A DNA stretch of 64,000 nt from Antarcticimicrobium sp040365005 (lineage in GTDB: Bacteria; Pseudomonadota; Alphaproteobacteria; Rhodobacterales; Rhodobacteraceae), in contig NZ_BAABWV010000002.1 of the NCBI RefSeq assembly GCF_040365005.1, positions 186,001 to 250,000 on the forward strand, read 5' to 3'. Both the position numbers and the translations under genes were made by a program. The notes under the pieces were generated by a model. It was not told the origin of the DNA. It made no database searches and worked only from the letters and a program-made list of their open reading frames with translations. This document shows positions 24,063 to 33,103 of this stretch, in pieces (the first letter of the stretch is position 1; the number at the start of each line of letters is the position of its first letter).

Positions 24063-26549
24063 TCACCCCCGCCGTTTCGCCCGCAGGGTCGGGTCCGCTT
24101 GCGTCGGGTCCTCGGGCCAGGGGTGGCGGGGGTATTGCGCGCGCATGTCCTTGCGCACATCCGCATAGGAGCCGGCCCAGAACCCCGGCAGGTCGCGCGT
24201 CACCTGCACCGGGCGCTGCGCCGGCGACAGCAGGGTGATCTTCAGCGGCACGCCGCCGCTGGTCGGATGCCGCGTGACCCCGAACAGCTCTTGCAGCCGC
24301 AGCGCGATCTCCGGCCCCTCGGGGCCATAGTCGATCGGCACCTTGCGCCCCAGCGGGGTGACAAAGGCCGGCGGCGCGCGGCGGTCCAGCTCCTGCTGCT
24401 GGTCCCAGCTCAGCGCGGCCTTGAGCGCGGGCAGCGGATCGAATCGCTTCCACGCCTCGCCGCTGCGCACCGTCCCCAGCATCGGCAGCAGCCAGTCCTC
24501 GAGCCGCGCCATCAGCCCGGCGTCCGAGAAATCGGGCAGTTCCGCGCCCTCCGCCCGCACCAGCTCCACCCGCGCCGCCAGCCGCGCCGCCGCCCCCTCC
24601 AGCCGCAGGCCCAGCTCGCGCACCCCGTCCAGCATGGCGCGCGCCACGTCCTCCTGCGGTGCGTCGGTCCAGACCCGGTCGTCGAGGGTGATCGCGCCGA
24701 GCCGTTCCTGCCTGCGCGCCACCACCCGCCGCTCCCGCTTCGACCAGTCGCAAATCTCGACCCAGCCGATCTGGTCGGCGAACAACTCGCGGATCTCGCG
24801 CTCGGAAATCTGCGCCGCCATGCGGATCCTGGCCTCGCGCGGGTCGCCGTCCAGATCGGTCGCCACCACGAAGGGCGCCCCGGCCAGCCCGTCACCCGGG
24901 CCCATCGCCGCCCCCTTGCCGCCCGAGAGCACGTAGCGCGGCGCTTCGCCCTTGCGCCGCTGCCCGATCCGGTCGGGATAGGCCAAGGCCGCCATTGCCG
25001 CCGCCCCCAGCCCGGGCAGCTCGGCCCGCTTCACCTGTGCGCGCAGCCGTCGCGCCTCCGACTTGATCTGTTCCAGCGCCGGGCGCAGCACCTCGTAGGG
25101 TCGCTCGCGGGTGAACCGCTTCAGGTCGCGCAGCGCCTCCAGCCGCAGCGACAGGTCACAGGGCGCGCCGCGCAACGGATCGCGCGCCTCGATCAGCGCC
25201 GCCAGCGGCGCCGCCTCCGGCCCGGCCCGCACCAGCATATGCGCCACCCGCGGGTGCAAGGGCAGCGCCGAGAGCTTGCGACCGTGATCGGTGATCCGTC
25301 CCTTGTCGTCCAGCGCCCCCAGCAGGGAGAGCAGTGCCCGCGCCTCGGCCAGCGCCCCCACCGGCGGCGGGGTGAGAAAGGCGAGATCCCCCTCCGACGC
25401 GCCCCAGAGCGCCAGTTCAAGCGCCAGCCCGGTCAGGTCCGCCGCCTCGATCTCGGCCGGGGGAAACGCCGCCAGCGCCCCTTCCTCGCCCTTGGTCCAG
25501 AGGCGATAGCACACCCCCTCGGCCACGCGACCGGCGCGGCCCGCCCGCTGGGTGGCCTCGGCGCGGGTGACCTTTTCCGTCACCAGCCGCGACATGCCGG
25601 AACCGGGATCGAACCGCGCCCGGCGCGCCTGTCCCATGTCGACCACCACCCGCACGTCCTGGATGGTGAGCGAGGTTTCCGCGATCGAGGTCGCCAGAAC
25701 GACCTTGCGCCCCTTGGTCGCCGGCTGGATTGCGGCGCGCTGGGCGGCAAAGGGCAGGGCGCCGTACAGCGGCCTGACGTGACAGTCCCCCGGCAGCCGC
25801 TTGGTCAATGCCGCCTCGGCCTGCCTTATCTCGCGCTCGCCCGGCAGGAACACCAACAGGCCGCCGCCCGTGGCCCGCGTCTCCCGCTCGGCCTGTACCA
25901 CCAGCTCGACCAGCGCATCGGTGCGCCGCGCTTTCAGGCCAAGGGGCCGGTCCAGCCAGCGGGTCTCCACCGGGAAACTGCGCCCCTGCGAGGTCACCAC
26001 CGGCGCCTCCATCAGCGCGCCCACCGGCTCGGCGTCCAGCGTCGCCGACATCGCCAGCAGCAGCAGGTCGTCGCGCAGGGCCCCGGCCACCTCCAGGCAG
26101 AGCGCCAGCCCAAGGTCGGCATTGAGCGAGCGTTCGTGGAACTCGTCGAAGATCACCGCGCCGACACCGGGCAGGTCCGGTTCCCGCTGCAACATGCGGG
26201 TGAGGATGCCCTCGGTCACCACCTCGATCCGGGTCGCCTTCGACACCTTGGCCTCGCCCCGGATGCGATAGCCCACGGTCTGCCCCGCCGCTTCGCCCAG
26301 GGTCTCGGCCATCCGCTCGGCGGCGGCACGCGCGGCCAGGCGGCGCGGCTCCAGCATCACGATACGCCCCGTCGAATCCCCGCCGGTGCCCAGCCCGGCC
26401 TCCAGCATCGCCAGCGGCACCCGCGTGGTCTTGCCCGCGCCCGGCGGCGCCTGCAGCACGGCGCGGCCATGATCGCGCAACGCGGCCAGCAACTCGGGCA
26501 GGGCGGCCTCGATCGGCAAGGCGGGGGACGGGGCAGGGGCGGCACACAT
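24063..26549 (-). CDS. hrpB: ATP-dependent helicase HrpB
   Basis: The 828-residue DEAH-box helicase has Walker A APPGAGKTT (about 34-42), DEFHERS as its DEAH-type motif II, SATLD as motif III and QRAGRAGR as motif VI. An HA2 domain and the HrpB-specific C-terminal domain follow. Full length agrees with the family (about 820 residues). The cellular role of HrpB in proteobacteria is not well defined; RNA metabolism is presumed. The gene is convergent with the HEPN gene and divergent from meaB. Confidence 0.92.
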   Translation of the reverse strand: MCAAPAPSPALPIEAALPELLAALRDHGRAVLQAPPGAGKTTRVPLAMLEAGLGTGGDSTGRIVMLEPRRLAARAAAERMAETLGEAAGQTVGYRIRGEAKVSKATRIEVVTEGILTRMLQREPDLPGVGAVIFDEFHERSLNADLGLALCLEVAGALRDDLLLLAMSATLDAEPVGALMEAPVVTSQGRSFPVETRWLDRPLGLKARRTDALVELVVQAERETRATGGGLLVFLPGEREIRQAEAALTKRLPGDCHVRPLYGALPFAAQRAAIQPATKGRKVVLATSIAETSLTIQDVRVVVDMGQARRARFDPGSGMSRLVTEKVTRAEATQRAGRAGRVAEGVCYRLWTKGEEGALAAFPPAEIEAADLTGLALELALWGASEGDLAFLTPPPVGALAEARALLSLLGALDDKGRITDHGRKLSALPLHPRVAHMLVRAGPEAAPLAALIEARDPLRGAPCDLSLRLEALRDLKRFTRERPYEVLRPALEQIKSEARRLRAQVKRAELPGLGAAAMAALAYPDRIGQRRKGEAPRYVLSGGKGAAMGPGDGLAGAPFVVATDLDGDPREARIRMAAQISEREIRELFADQIGWVEICDWSKRERRVVARRQERLGAITLDDRVWTDAPQEDVARAMLDGVRELGLRLEGAAARLAARVELVRAEGAELPDFSDAGLMARLEDWLLPMLGTVRSGEAWKRFDPLPALKAALSWDQQQELDRRAPPAFVTPLGRKVPIDYGPEGPEIALRLQELFGVTRHPTSGGVPLKITLLSPAQRPVQVTRDLPGFWAGSYADVRKDMRAQYPRHPWPEDPTQADPTLRAKRRG

Positions 26550-26677
26550 GGCCCGTCTTTTCCGCCAAACCGTCGCCGCTGTCTACCGCCGCTGTCCTGC
26601 GCCGCACCGTCCGGCTCGGCACTGGACATTCCGCGCCCGGCCAAGGCAGAAAGGGCGCCGGGCAGCAGGATGAGGCG

Positions 26678-27655
26678 ATGGACATGAACAGCCTGGGCGA
26701 CAAGATACTGAACGGCGACCGCCGCGCGCTGGCCCGCGCGATCACGCTGGTCGAAAGCGCGCGTACCGATCACCGGGCGCAGGCGACGCAATTGCTCGAT
26801 CACCTGCGCGGGGCCGGGCGGCAGGCGGTGCGCATCGGCCTGTCGGGCACGCCGGGGGTGGGCAAATCCACCTTCATCGAGGCTTTCGGCATGATGCTGA
26901 TCGAACAGGGGCTGCGGGTGGCGGTGCTGGCGGTCGATCCCTCCTCGACCCGCTCGGGCGGCTCGATCCTGGGCGACAAGACCCGGATGGAGCGGCTGAG
27001 CCGCGAGAAAAATGCCTTCATCCGCCCCTCGCCCAGCCAGTCGCACCTGGGCGGCGTCGCCCGCCGCTCGCGCGAGGCGGTGGCGCTCTGCGAGGCGGCC
27101 GGCTTCGACGTGGTGCTGATCGAGACGGTCGGCGTCGGCCAGTCCGAAACCGTGGTGGCCGAGATGTCCGACCTCTTCGTGCTGCTGCTGGCCCCGGCTG
27201 GCGGTGACGAGTTGCAGGGGGTCAAGCGCGGCATCATGGAAATGGCCGACCTGATTCTGGTCAACAAGGCCGACGGTGACCTGAAGCCGGCGGCGACCCG
27301 CACCTGTTCCGATTATTCCGGCGCGCTGCGGCTGCTGCGCAAGCGTCCGCAGGATCCCGAAGGGTTCCCCAAGGCGATGATGGTCTCGGCCTATACCGGC
27401 ACTGGCCTGCCCGAGGCTTGGGCGGAAATGCGGGCGCTGGTCGACTGGCGGCGCGAGAACGGTCACTGGGACCGCCGCCGCGCCGACCAGGCGCTCTACT
27501 GGTTCGATCAGGAGGTGCGCCAGGCGCTGCTGGCCCGGCTGGAAACCCCGCAAGCGCGCGACGCGATGGCGGCGCTGTCGGACCGGGTGGCCAGCGGCGC
27601 GATCTCGCCCGCCGGGGCCGCGCGCGAGATGCTGGAGCGGCATCTGGGCGGCTGA
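26678..27655 (+). CDS. meaB: Methylmalonyl-CoA mutase chaperone GTPase MeaB (ArgK family)
   Basis: The 325-residue G3E-family GTPase protects and reloads adenosylcobalamin-dependent methylmalonyl-CoA mutase. The P-loop is SGTPGVGKST (about 56-65), followed by VDPSSTRSGGSILGDKTRM and the NKAD specificity motif (VNKADGD). No mutase gene is in the window. The ATG at 26678 gives MDMNSLGDKIL; two codons later is an alternative ATG. Confidence 0.92.
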   Translation: MDMNSLGDKILNGDRRALARAITLVESARTDHRAQATQLLDHLRGAGRQAVRIGLSGTPGVGKSTFIEAFGMMLIEQGLRVAVLAVDPSSTRSGGSILGDKTRMERLSREKNAFIRPSPSQSHLGGVARRSREAVALCEAAGFDVVLIETVGVGQSETVVAEMSDLFVLLLAPAGGDELQGVKRGIMEMADLILVNKADGDLKPAATRTCSDYSGALRLLRKRPQDPEGFPKAMMVSAYTGTGLPEAWAEMRALVDWRRENGHWDRRRADQALYWFDQEVRQALLARLETPQARDAMAALSDRVASGAISPAGAAREMLERHLGG

Positions 27656-27711
27656 TCCCGGGCCCGTCCCGAAACCGTTGCGAAACCGGGATGAAACCGC
27701 CGAGGCGGGGC

Positions 27712-27740
27712 TTGACGACTCTCCCCGCCCCGCGTAATAG
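27712..27740 (+). promoter_or_regulatory. Promoter of rpmB with 5' leader hairpin
   Basis: TTGACG (27712-27717) and TAATAG (27735-27740) are separated by exactly 17 bp, a good sigma-70 promoter for this group. The leader of about 105 nt contains a hairpin at 27758-27779 (GGGCGC ... GCGCCC), which could serve in mRNA control of this ribosomal protein gene. Confidence 0.65.
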
Positions 27741-27851
27741 CCACCAAACGAGATTCCGGGCGCTGCCAAAGCGGCGCCCCTGTTATTTGCAGGGCCGCGC
27801 GGGGGCACATGTTCCCGGCTTCTGCGCCCGAGAAAAGACGAGGATGAACAC

Positions 27852-28139
27852 ATGTCGCGCCGTTGCGAACTGACCGGAAAAGGCCCGATGACTGGCAACA
27901 ATGTCAGCCATGCGAAAAACAGGACCCGCCGCCGGTTCCTGCCGAACCTGAACGATGTGACGCTCCAGTCCGAGACCCTGGGCCGTGGCGTCAAGCTGCG
28001 GATCTCGGCCTCGGCCCTGCGCAGTGTCGATCACCGTGGCGGGCTGGACGCCTTCCTGGCCAAGGCCAAGGACGAGGAACTCTCGGCCAACGCGCTGAAG
28101 GTCAAGAAAGAGATCGCCAAGGCGGCTGCCGCCTCCTGA
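27852..28139 (+). CDS. rpmB: 50S ribosomal protein L28
   Basis: The 95-residue protein begins MSRRCELTGKGPMTGNNVSHA, the typical L28 start, and continues with KNRTRRRFLPNLNDVTLQSE. One zinc-type cysteine (C5) is present, but the second pair seen in zinc-binding L28 proteins is missing, so this is a zinc-independent form. It is a single-gene transcription unit with its own promoter and a strong terminator. The shape and length match Rhodobacterales L28. Confidence 0.95.
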   Translation: MSRRCELTGKGPMTGNNVSHAKNRTRRRFLPNLNDVTLQSETLGRGVKLRISASALRSVDHRGGLDAFLAKAKDEELSANALKVKKEIAKAAAAS

Positions 28140-28166
28140 TCCCGGCAATCCGGACGGATTTCCGCG

Positions 28167-28194
28167 ACCCCGCGCCGCAGGCGCGGGGTTTTTC
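28167..28194 (+). terminator. Rho-independent terminator of rpmB
   Basis: The stem CCCCGCGCC (28168-28176) pairs with GGCGCGGGG (28180-28188) around a 3-nt loop and is followed by a T-rich tail (TTTTTCGTTTT). It lies 30 bp after the rpmB stop. Confidence 0.85.
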
Positions 28195-28239
28195 GTTTTG
28201 CTTGCGTCTCGGGCACGGCCCCGCCTATATCGCCTCAAG

Positions 28240-28602
28240 ATGATGCAAAGCCTGCACAGATACCTGGCCCCCGTTCCGGCCCTCGTACTGGTCGCCGTCA
28301 TGGTGCTCACCAGTCAGAGCATGGCCGTCGCCCGTGGGGCCACCGGCCCGGCCGGCCAGATCGTGCTGTGCACCGGCACCGGCCCGGTCGCCGTCTACAT
28401 CGACGACGACGGCCAGCCCGTTGGCCCGCCACACCTCTGCCCCGATTGCGCATTGCATCTGCTCGATGCCTTCGCGGCGCCCGATATCGCGCCGGTCCCG
28501 CTGTTGGCCACCCCGCGCAAACAGCGCATCATTGCCACCCTTGCCCATGCCGAATCCCGCGCCTTCGCGCCCTCGGCGCGCGATCCTCCTGCCGCCGTCT
28601 GA
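28240..28602 (+). CDS. DUF2946-like exported protein, probably copper-related
   Basis: The protein is about 120 residues long and starts MMQSLHRYLAPVPALVLVAV, a signal anchor or signal peptide. The mature part contains QIVLCTGTGPVAVYIDDDGQP...HLCPDCALHLLDA, with a CxxC pair, the pattern of small DUF2946-type proteins that often accompany copper chaperones. The next gene, 51 bp downstream, is a PCu(A)C chaperone, which supports a copper-handling role. No biochemical function is established for the family. Confidence 0.6.
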   Translation: MMQSLHRYLAPVPALVLVAVMVLTSQSMAVARGATGPAGQIVLCTGTGPVAVYIDDDGQPVGPPHLCPDCALHLLDAFAAPDIAPVPLLATPRKQRIIATLAHAESRAFAPSARDPPAAV

Positions 28603-28653
28603 TTTCCTTTTTCCCCGAATTTCAGACTGTTAATGCAAGAGAGGAGAGACATC

Positions 28654-29139
28654 ATGTCCTTCAAATCCACCCTGTTCGCCGCTGCCGCCGCCCTCAGCTT
28701 TGCCATGCCCGCCCTTGCCGGCGATATCATGGTCGAAGACGCCTATGCCCGCACCTCGACGATGAAGTCGAAATCCGGCGCCGCCTTCATGGTGCTGATG
28801 AACCACGGCGACGAGGATGACCGCCTGGTCGGCGCCAGCTCCGACGTCGCCCAGCGGGTCGAGCTGCACACCCACAAGGAGGACGCCAACGGCGTCATGC
28901 AGATGCTCAAGGTCGAAGAGGGCTTTCCGATCCCCGCCGGCGGCATGCACGCGCTCGCCCGTGGCGGCGATCACGTGATGTTCATGGGCCTGAACCGCCA
29001 GTTGGCGCAGGGCGACATCGTCACCGTCACCCTGAGTTTCGAAAAGGCCGGCGACATGACCATCGAGGTGCCCGTCGACCTCGAACGCAAGCCGATGCAC
29101 GGCATGAAGATGAACCACGGAAACATGAAAAAGAACTGA
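28654..29139 (+). CDS. Periplasmic copper chaperone PCu(A)C
   Basis: The 161-residue protein begins MSFKSTLFAAAAALSFAMPALA (Sec signal). It has the DUF461 cupredoxin-like fold with the copper-binding pattern HTH...GVMQM...GGMHALARGGDHVMFMGL. Such chaperones deliver Cu(I) to the CuA site of cytochrome c oxidase. The C-terminal tail KPMHGMKMNHGNMKKN adds extra Met/His ligands. The ATG at 28654 follows GAGAGGAGAG. A terminator follows at 29164. Confidence 0.87.
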   Translation: MSFKSTLFAAAAALSFAMPALAGDIMVEDAYARTSTMKSKSGAAFMVLMNHGDEDDRLVGASSDVAQRVELHTHKEDANGVMQMLKVEEGFPIPAGGMHALARGGDHVMFMGLNRQLAQGDIVTVTLSFEKAGDMTIEVPVDLERKPMHGMKMNHGNMKKN

Positions 29140-29163
29140 GCCGCCGCATAGCGTTCCGACCCG

Positions 29164-29192
29164 AAGGCCGCGCCCCAAAGCGCGGCCTTTTT
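29164..29192 (+). terminator. Rho-independent terminator after the copper chaperone gene
   Basis: AAGGCCGCG (29164-29172) pairs with CGCGGCCTT (29181-29189) around an 8-nt loop and is followed by a T run. It separates the copper genes from the REPIN-like elements beyond. Confidence 0.85.
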
Positions 29193-29211
29193 CATGTGCC
29201 ACGCATCCAAT

Positions 29212-29277
29212 GTCACCCCGGGCTTGACCCGGGGCCTCCACGTCCCCGAATGGATCCCGGATCAGGTCCGGGATGAC
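29212..29277. repeat. REPIN-like element, family B (first copy)
   Basis: The left hairpin is GTCA + CCCCGGG-CTTGA-CCCGGGG. The right hairpin is ATCCCGGA-TCAGG-TCCGGGAT ending in TGAC. Size and GTCA...TGAC ends match family A, but the stem sequence differs. A second copy follows 20 bp later. Confidence 0.75.
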
Positions 29278-29297
29278 AAAAAAAATGCGCCACACCT

Positions 29298-29366
29298 GTC
29301 ACCCCGGGCTTGACCCGGGGTCTCTCGCACTGTCGGACAGATCCCGGATCAGGTCCGGGAGGGTGG
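29298..29366. repeat. REPIN-like element, family B (second copy, right end decayed)
   Basis: The left hairpin is identical in its core to the copy at 29212. The right hairpin retains ATCCCGGATCAGGTCCGGGA but has lost the terminal TGAC. The unit ends about 18 bp before the stop of the sirtuin gene. Confidence 0.7.
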
Positions 29367-29384
29367 TTCCGACAAACGCCCGCC

Positions 29385-30077
29385 TTATCCCGCCAGCAGC
29401 TCCGCCACCCATTCGGGCACCGTCTGCGTCGCCGGGCCGAACCGGGTCTCGTCGAATCGCGACACCGTGGCCGAGGGCTCCAGGTTCAGCTCCACCGTCC
29501 GCGCCCCGGCGGCGGTGGCCTCTTGCACGAAGCCGGCCGCCGGATAGACCTGCCCCGAGGTGCCGATTGCCGCAAACAGGTCCGCGCCCATCAGGTGCTC
29601 GAAAATCTCGTCCATGTAATACGGCATCTCGCCGAACCAGACGATATCGGGTCGCGCGCTGGGCGCGTGACAGGCCGGGCAGGGCTCGCCCACCCGCATC
29701 TCCGCCGGGGCCGGCCAGCGGTGGCCGCAGGCGGCGCAGAGCGCGCCGGACAGGATGCCGTGCATGTGCAGCACCCCGCGCGCGCCGGCCTTCTCGTGCA
29801 ACTCGTCCACGTTCTGCGTGACGATCACCACCTCGCCGGGCCAATCCGCCTGCAGCCGCGCCAGCGCCACGTGCGCCGCGTTGGGCCGGGCCGTGGCCGC
29901 CTTGGCGCGGCGCGCGTTGTAGAACGCCTGCACCAGCGCGGGATCGCGTGCGAAACCCTCCGGCGTTGCCACGTCCTCGATCCGGTGCTGCGCCCACAGC
30001 CCGCCGGCATCGCGAAAGGTGCCCAGCCCGCTTTCCGCCGAGATCCCGGCGCCGGTCAGAATGACGATCTTTTCCAT
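29385..30077 (-). CDS. cobB: NAD-dependent protein deacylase (sirtuin)
   Basis: The 230-residue class III sirtuin has the NAD-binding motif LTGAGISAESGLGTFRD (about 8-24), TQNVDELHEKAG with the catalytic histidine in VLHMHG, and zinc cysteines in CAACG and CPAC. It removes acyl groups from lysines, including on acetyl-CoA synthetase and central metabolic enzymes. Residues of the bacterial class III (desuccinylase) pocket are plausible but I did not confirm them. It is transcribed away from the phosphatase gene. Confidence 0.92.
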   Translation of the reverse strand: MEKIVILTGAGISAESGLGTFRDAGGLWAQHRIEDVATPEGFARDPALVQAFYNARRAKAATARPNAAHVALARLQADWPGEVVIVTQNVDELHEKAGARGVLHMHGILSGALCAACGHRWPAPAEMRVGEPCPACHAPSARPDIVWFGEMPYYMDEIFEHLMGADLFAAIGTSGQVYPAAGFVQEATAAGARTVELNLEPSATVSRFDETRFGPATQTVPEWVAELLAG

Positions 30078-30140
30078 GCTCTCCGTCCCGGGTTTTCCCC
30101 GTGCCTGTCATCGCCTACACCTTGGCCAAAGGAGGCCCGA

Positions 30141-30590
30141 ATGACCACCCGAATCCTGTTCGTCTGCCTTGGCAACATCTGCCGCTCCCCCGCCGCCGAG
30201 GGCATCGCCCGCGCGCTGCTGCCGGGGCTGGAAATCGACAGCGCCGGCACCTCCGACTGGCACGTGGGGGAACCGCCCTATGGCGCCATGCAGGCGGCGG
30301 CGCGGGCGCGGGGCATCGACCTTGGCGGGTTGCACGCGCGCCAATTCCAACCCGGCGATTTCCACCGCTTCGACCTGATCCTGGCGATGGATGCCGACAA
30401 CCTCGACGAGATCGAGGCGCTGCGCCCGACGGGCAGCGACACCCCGGTGCGGCTGTTCACCGATTACGCCCCCGAAACCGGGGCCGATCACGTGCCCGAT
30501 CCCTATTACACCCGCGATTTCGACGCCGCGCTCGACCTGATCGAGGCGGCGGCCAAGGGGTTGAAAGCGGCGCTCGATCCCGCCGGGTGA
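30141..30590 (+). CDS. Low-molecular-weight protein tyrosine phosphatase
   Basis: The 149-residue enzyme has the active-site loop CLGNICRS (Cys9, Arg15) right at the N-terminus and the general-acid aspartate in VPDPYY near residue 120, as in LMW-PTPs. The ATG at 30141 follows AAAGGAGG. Roles in this group range from exopolysaccharide control to arsenate reduction; nothing next to it decides between them. Confidence 0.9.
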   Translation: MTTRILFVCLGNICRSPAAEGIARALLPGLEIDSAGTSDWHVGEPPYGAMQAAARARGIDLGGLHARQFQPGDFHRFDLILAMDADNLDEIEALRPTGSDTPVRLFTDYAPETGADHVPDPYYTRDFDAALDLIEAAAKGLKAALDPAG

Positions 30591-30745
30591 GGGTCGAAAT
30601 TAAGCGAAATCGAAACTGCCCGGTCGTGATGTGAAATCTCGCGCGCCCGGGCTTGCGCGGATGGGGCGCGCTGTCGATGGATGGGGGCACGGACACCCCT
30701 CATCGTCAGATTGCCATGCCCCTCTTTCGCCTCGACAACCCGCGC

Positions 30746-31711
30746 CTAGCTGTCAAGCACCCGAAGCTGCCCCGCCAACCAGGGCAGGCGGCTGGTCACC
30801 GGGCCGATGAACTGGCTGTCCACCAGCCGACGCATGGTCTGGGCCACGTCGCGCGGCACCCGGTCGGCCCAGTCGGCGGCGGCGAACAGCGAGATCGTGC
30901 GCGAGAAGGCCGCGAAGGGCAGCGGGAACACCTCAAGGTCGTCGTGGTAGCGACCGGCGCGCACGTAGCCCAGCGGCGTGGTCAGCGTCCAGCCAAGGCC
31001 CCGGGCCACCATCGCCATCAGCGCCAGGTGGCTGCCGATCTCGAACCGTTCCTCGAACTGGAGCTTCTGGCGCGCCAGCTGCGCCTCGATCTGGCGGCCG
31101 ATCAACTGTTCGCGGGCATAGCGCAACAGCGGCAGATCGCCCAGCTCGGCGAGGATGTCGTGCCGGTTCGACACCCTGCCGCGCGGCGCCACCAGCACGA
31201 AAGGATCGCGCACCAGCGGGTATTCCACAATTCCCTCGCGCAGCTCTCCGGTACTGGCCGCCACCGCGATATGCAGCCGCCGCGCCTCCATCGCCTCGGT
31301 GATCTCGAGGCTGGGCGCGGTGATCATCTTGAAGCGGCAGCGGGTCAGGCTCTCGGCCAGGATCGTCACCAACCGTGGCGTCAGGTCGTTGTCGAAATCG
31401 TCGATCAACCCGAACGACAGCGTGGTCAGCTCGCTCAGGTCCATCACCGTCAACTCGCTCTGCGCCAGCCGCAGCTCCGACAGCACCGCCTCGGTCCGGG
31501 CCAGGAAGTTGCGCCCCGCCGGCGTCAGCACCATCGGTCGCCGCCCGTGATCGACCAGCTCGGCCCCAAGCGACTTTTCGAGGTTGCGCAACTGCTGGCT
31601 CACCGCAGGCAGGCTCAGCCCGGTGATCTCGGCGGCCTGCGCCACCGATCCGGTCGATGCCAGCGCCTCGAATACTTCCAACCCGCGCAGGGTCAGGCCT
31701 TTCATGAGCAT
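30746..31711 (-). CDS. LysR-family regulator of the sulfonate genes
   Basis: The protein of about 321 residues has an N-terminal LysR helix-turn-helix (LRGLEVFEALASTGSVAQAAEITGLSLPAVSQQLRNLE) and a periplasmic-binding-like effector domain. The start is MLMKGLT at 31711 or two codons later; the longer frame to 31759 has no family support. It is divergent from the HpsN-like/cuyA/racemase operon with an 81-bp gap, the standard layout of a LysR activator and its target. The inducer is likely a C3-sulfonate or derived amino acid (inference). Confidence 0.85.
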   Translation of the reverse strand: MLMKGLTLRGLEVFEALASTGSVAQAAEITGLSLPAVSQQLRNLEKSLGAELVDHGRRPMVLTPAGRNFLARTEAVLSELRLAQSELTVMDLSELTTLSFGLIDDFDNDLTPRLVTILAESLTRCRFKMITAPSLEITEAMEARRLHIAVAASTGELREGIVEYPLVRDPFVLVAPRGRVSNRHDILAELGDLPLLRYAREQLIGRQIEAQLARQKLQFEERFEIGSHLALMAMVARGLGWTLTTPLGYVRAGRYHDDLEVFPLPFAAFSRTISLFAAADWADRVPRDVAQTMRRLVDSQFIGPVTSRLPWLAGQLRVLDS

Positions 31712-31792
31712 GGAGTGTTTCCCCGTCAGTTTTGCCTTTTGTGAATATACCCTTCCCATGGGTCAACCCCTTCAAACCGCGAGGTGCCCGAA

Positions 31793-33100
31793 ATGACCGT
31801 TGAATTTCTCAAATCCGCCCGCCCCGTTCCGGCGCAGGAGGGCAATGATCTGTCCGATACCGTGCGCATCATGCTGGCCCGGCTGGCCAGTGGCGGAGAA
31901 GAGGCCGCGCGCGACTATGCCCGCCGGCTCGATGGCTGGGACGGGCCGGTCGCGGTGCCGGCGGCGACCATCCGCGCTGCCGCCGCCCAGGTGCCGGCGG
32001 CGCTGAAACAGGCGATCGGCTACGCGCATGAGAACATCCGCCGCTTCGCCGAGGCCCAGCGCGCCTCGGCCCTCGATTTCCAGACCGAGCTGCGCCCCGG
32101 CCTCACCGTCGGCCAGCGCCAGATCCCGGTCAACGCCGCCGGCTGCTACGTGCCCGGCGGGCGCTATGCCCATATCGCCTCGGCGCTGATGTCGATCGCC
32201 ACCGCCCGCGCCGCCGGCGTGCCCCATATCACCGCCGTCTCGCCACCGCGCGGCGATCAGGGGATTCCCCCCGCGCTGCTCTACGCGATGGCGCTGGCCG
32301 GCGCCGACCGCATCCTGGTGCTGGGCGGGGTGCAGGGCGTCGCGGCGATGGCGCAGGGCCTGTTCGGCACCCCGCCCGCCGACATCCTCGTTGGTCCCGG
32401 CAATGCCTTTGTCGCCGAGGCCAAGCGCCAGTTGTTCGGCCCGGTCGGCATCGACATGGTCGCCGGCCCGACCGACCTGATGCTGCTGGCCGATGGCTCC
32501 GCCGACCCGCACACGCTGGCCTGGGACCTCGCCGCGCAGGCCGAGCATGGCGCCACCTCGCCGGTCTGGTTCGCCACAGACGACCGCGCCCAGGCCGAGG
32601 CGGTGCTGCGCCTGGTGCCGCAATGCCTGGCCGAACTGCCCGAACCCAACGCCAGCGCCGGGCGCTCCGCCTGGGACGACCTGGGCGAGGTGATCCTCTG
32701 CGACAGTCGAGAAGAGCTGGCGGCACTGGCCGACAGCTACGCGCCCGAACACCTGCACGTGCAGGCCCGCGACCTCGACTGGTGGCGGGGCCGGCTCACC
32801 GCCTATGGCTCGCTGTTCCTCGGCGCCGAGACCACCGTGGCCTTCGGCGACAAGGCCGCCGGACCCAACCACGTGCTGCCCACCGGCCGCGCCGCGCGCT
32901 ATACCGGCGGCCTCAGCGTGCACAAGTTCCTGAAAACCGTCACCTGGCAACGGGTCGGCGATCCGGCCCTGCCGGAGCTGGCCCGCGCCACCGCCATCAT
33001 CAGCCGCGCCGAGGGGATGGAGGGCCACGCCCGCAGTGCCGACATCCGGCTCGCCAATTCCCGTCCGCCGGTCAAACTCGCCGCAAACCACGAAGGATAA
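31793..33100 (+). CDS. hpsN: HisD-family dehydrogenase, probable HpsN-type sulfopropanediol dehydrogenase
   Basis: The 435-residue protein has the full histidinol-dehydrogenase fold: AAQAEHG (zinc ligands), SYAPEHLHV (catalytic Glu-His), GDKAAGPNHVLPT (zinc Asp) and EGMEGHARSADIRL. The stretch RYTGGLSVHKFLKTVTWQRV resembles the HpsN-like branch rather than true HisD. HpsN oxidises dihydroxypropanesulfonate (DHPS) to sulfolactate with NAD+. Adjacency to cuyA, and the absence of any his gene nearby, support a catabolic role. The ATG at 31793 follows GCGAGG. The exact substrate is inferred. Confidence 0.72.
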   Translation: MTVEFLKSARPVPAQEGNDLSDTVRIMLARLASGGEEAARDYARRLDGWDGPVAVPAATIRAAAAQVPAALKQAIGYAHENIRRFAEAQRASALDFQTELRPGLTVGQRQIPVNAAGCYVPGGRYAHIASALMSIATARAAGVPHITAVSPPRGDQGIPPALLYAMALAGADRILVLGGVQGVAAMAQGLFGTPPADILVGPGNAFVAEAKRQLFGPVGIDMVAGPTDLMLLADGSADPHTLAWDLAAQAEHGATSPVWFATDDRAQAEAVLRLVPQCLAELPEPNASAGRSAWDDLGEVILCDSREELAALADSYAPEHLHVQARDLDWWRGRLTAYGSLFLGAETTVAFGDKAAGPNHVLPTGRAARYTGGLSVHKFLKTVTWQRVGDPALPELARATAIISRAEGMEGHARSADIRLANSRPPVKLAANHEG

Positions 33101-33103
33101 GAC

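Noticed and set aside
24099..26687. 862-residue plus-strand open frame opposite hrpB
   Set aside because: It is an antisense shadow of hrpB with Arg/His/Gln-rich low-complexity translation and no recognisable motif.
31793..33100. Biosynthetic histidinol dehydrogenase (hisD)
   Set aside because: The fold is the same, but there are no histidine genes nearby; the C-terminal GGLSVHKFLKTVTW region and linkage to cuyA favour the HpsN-like catabolic branch. Not fully excluded.
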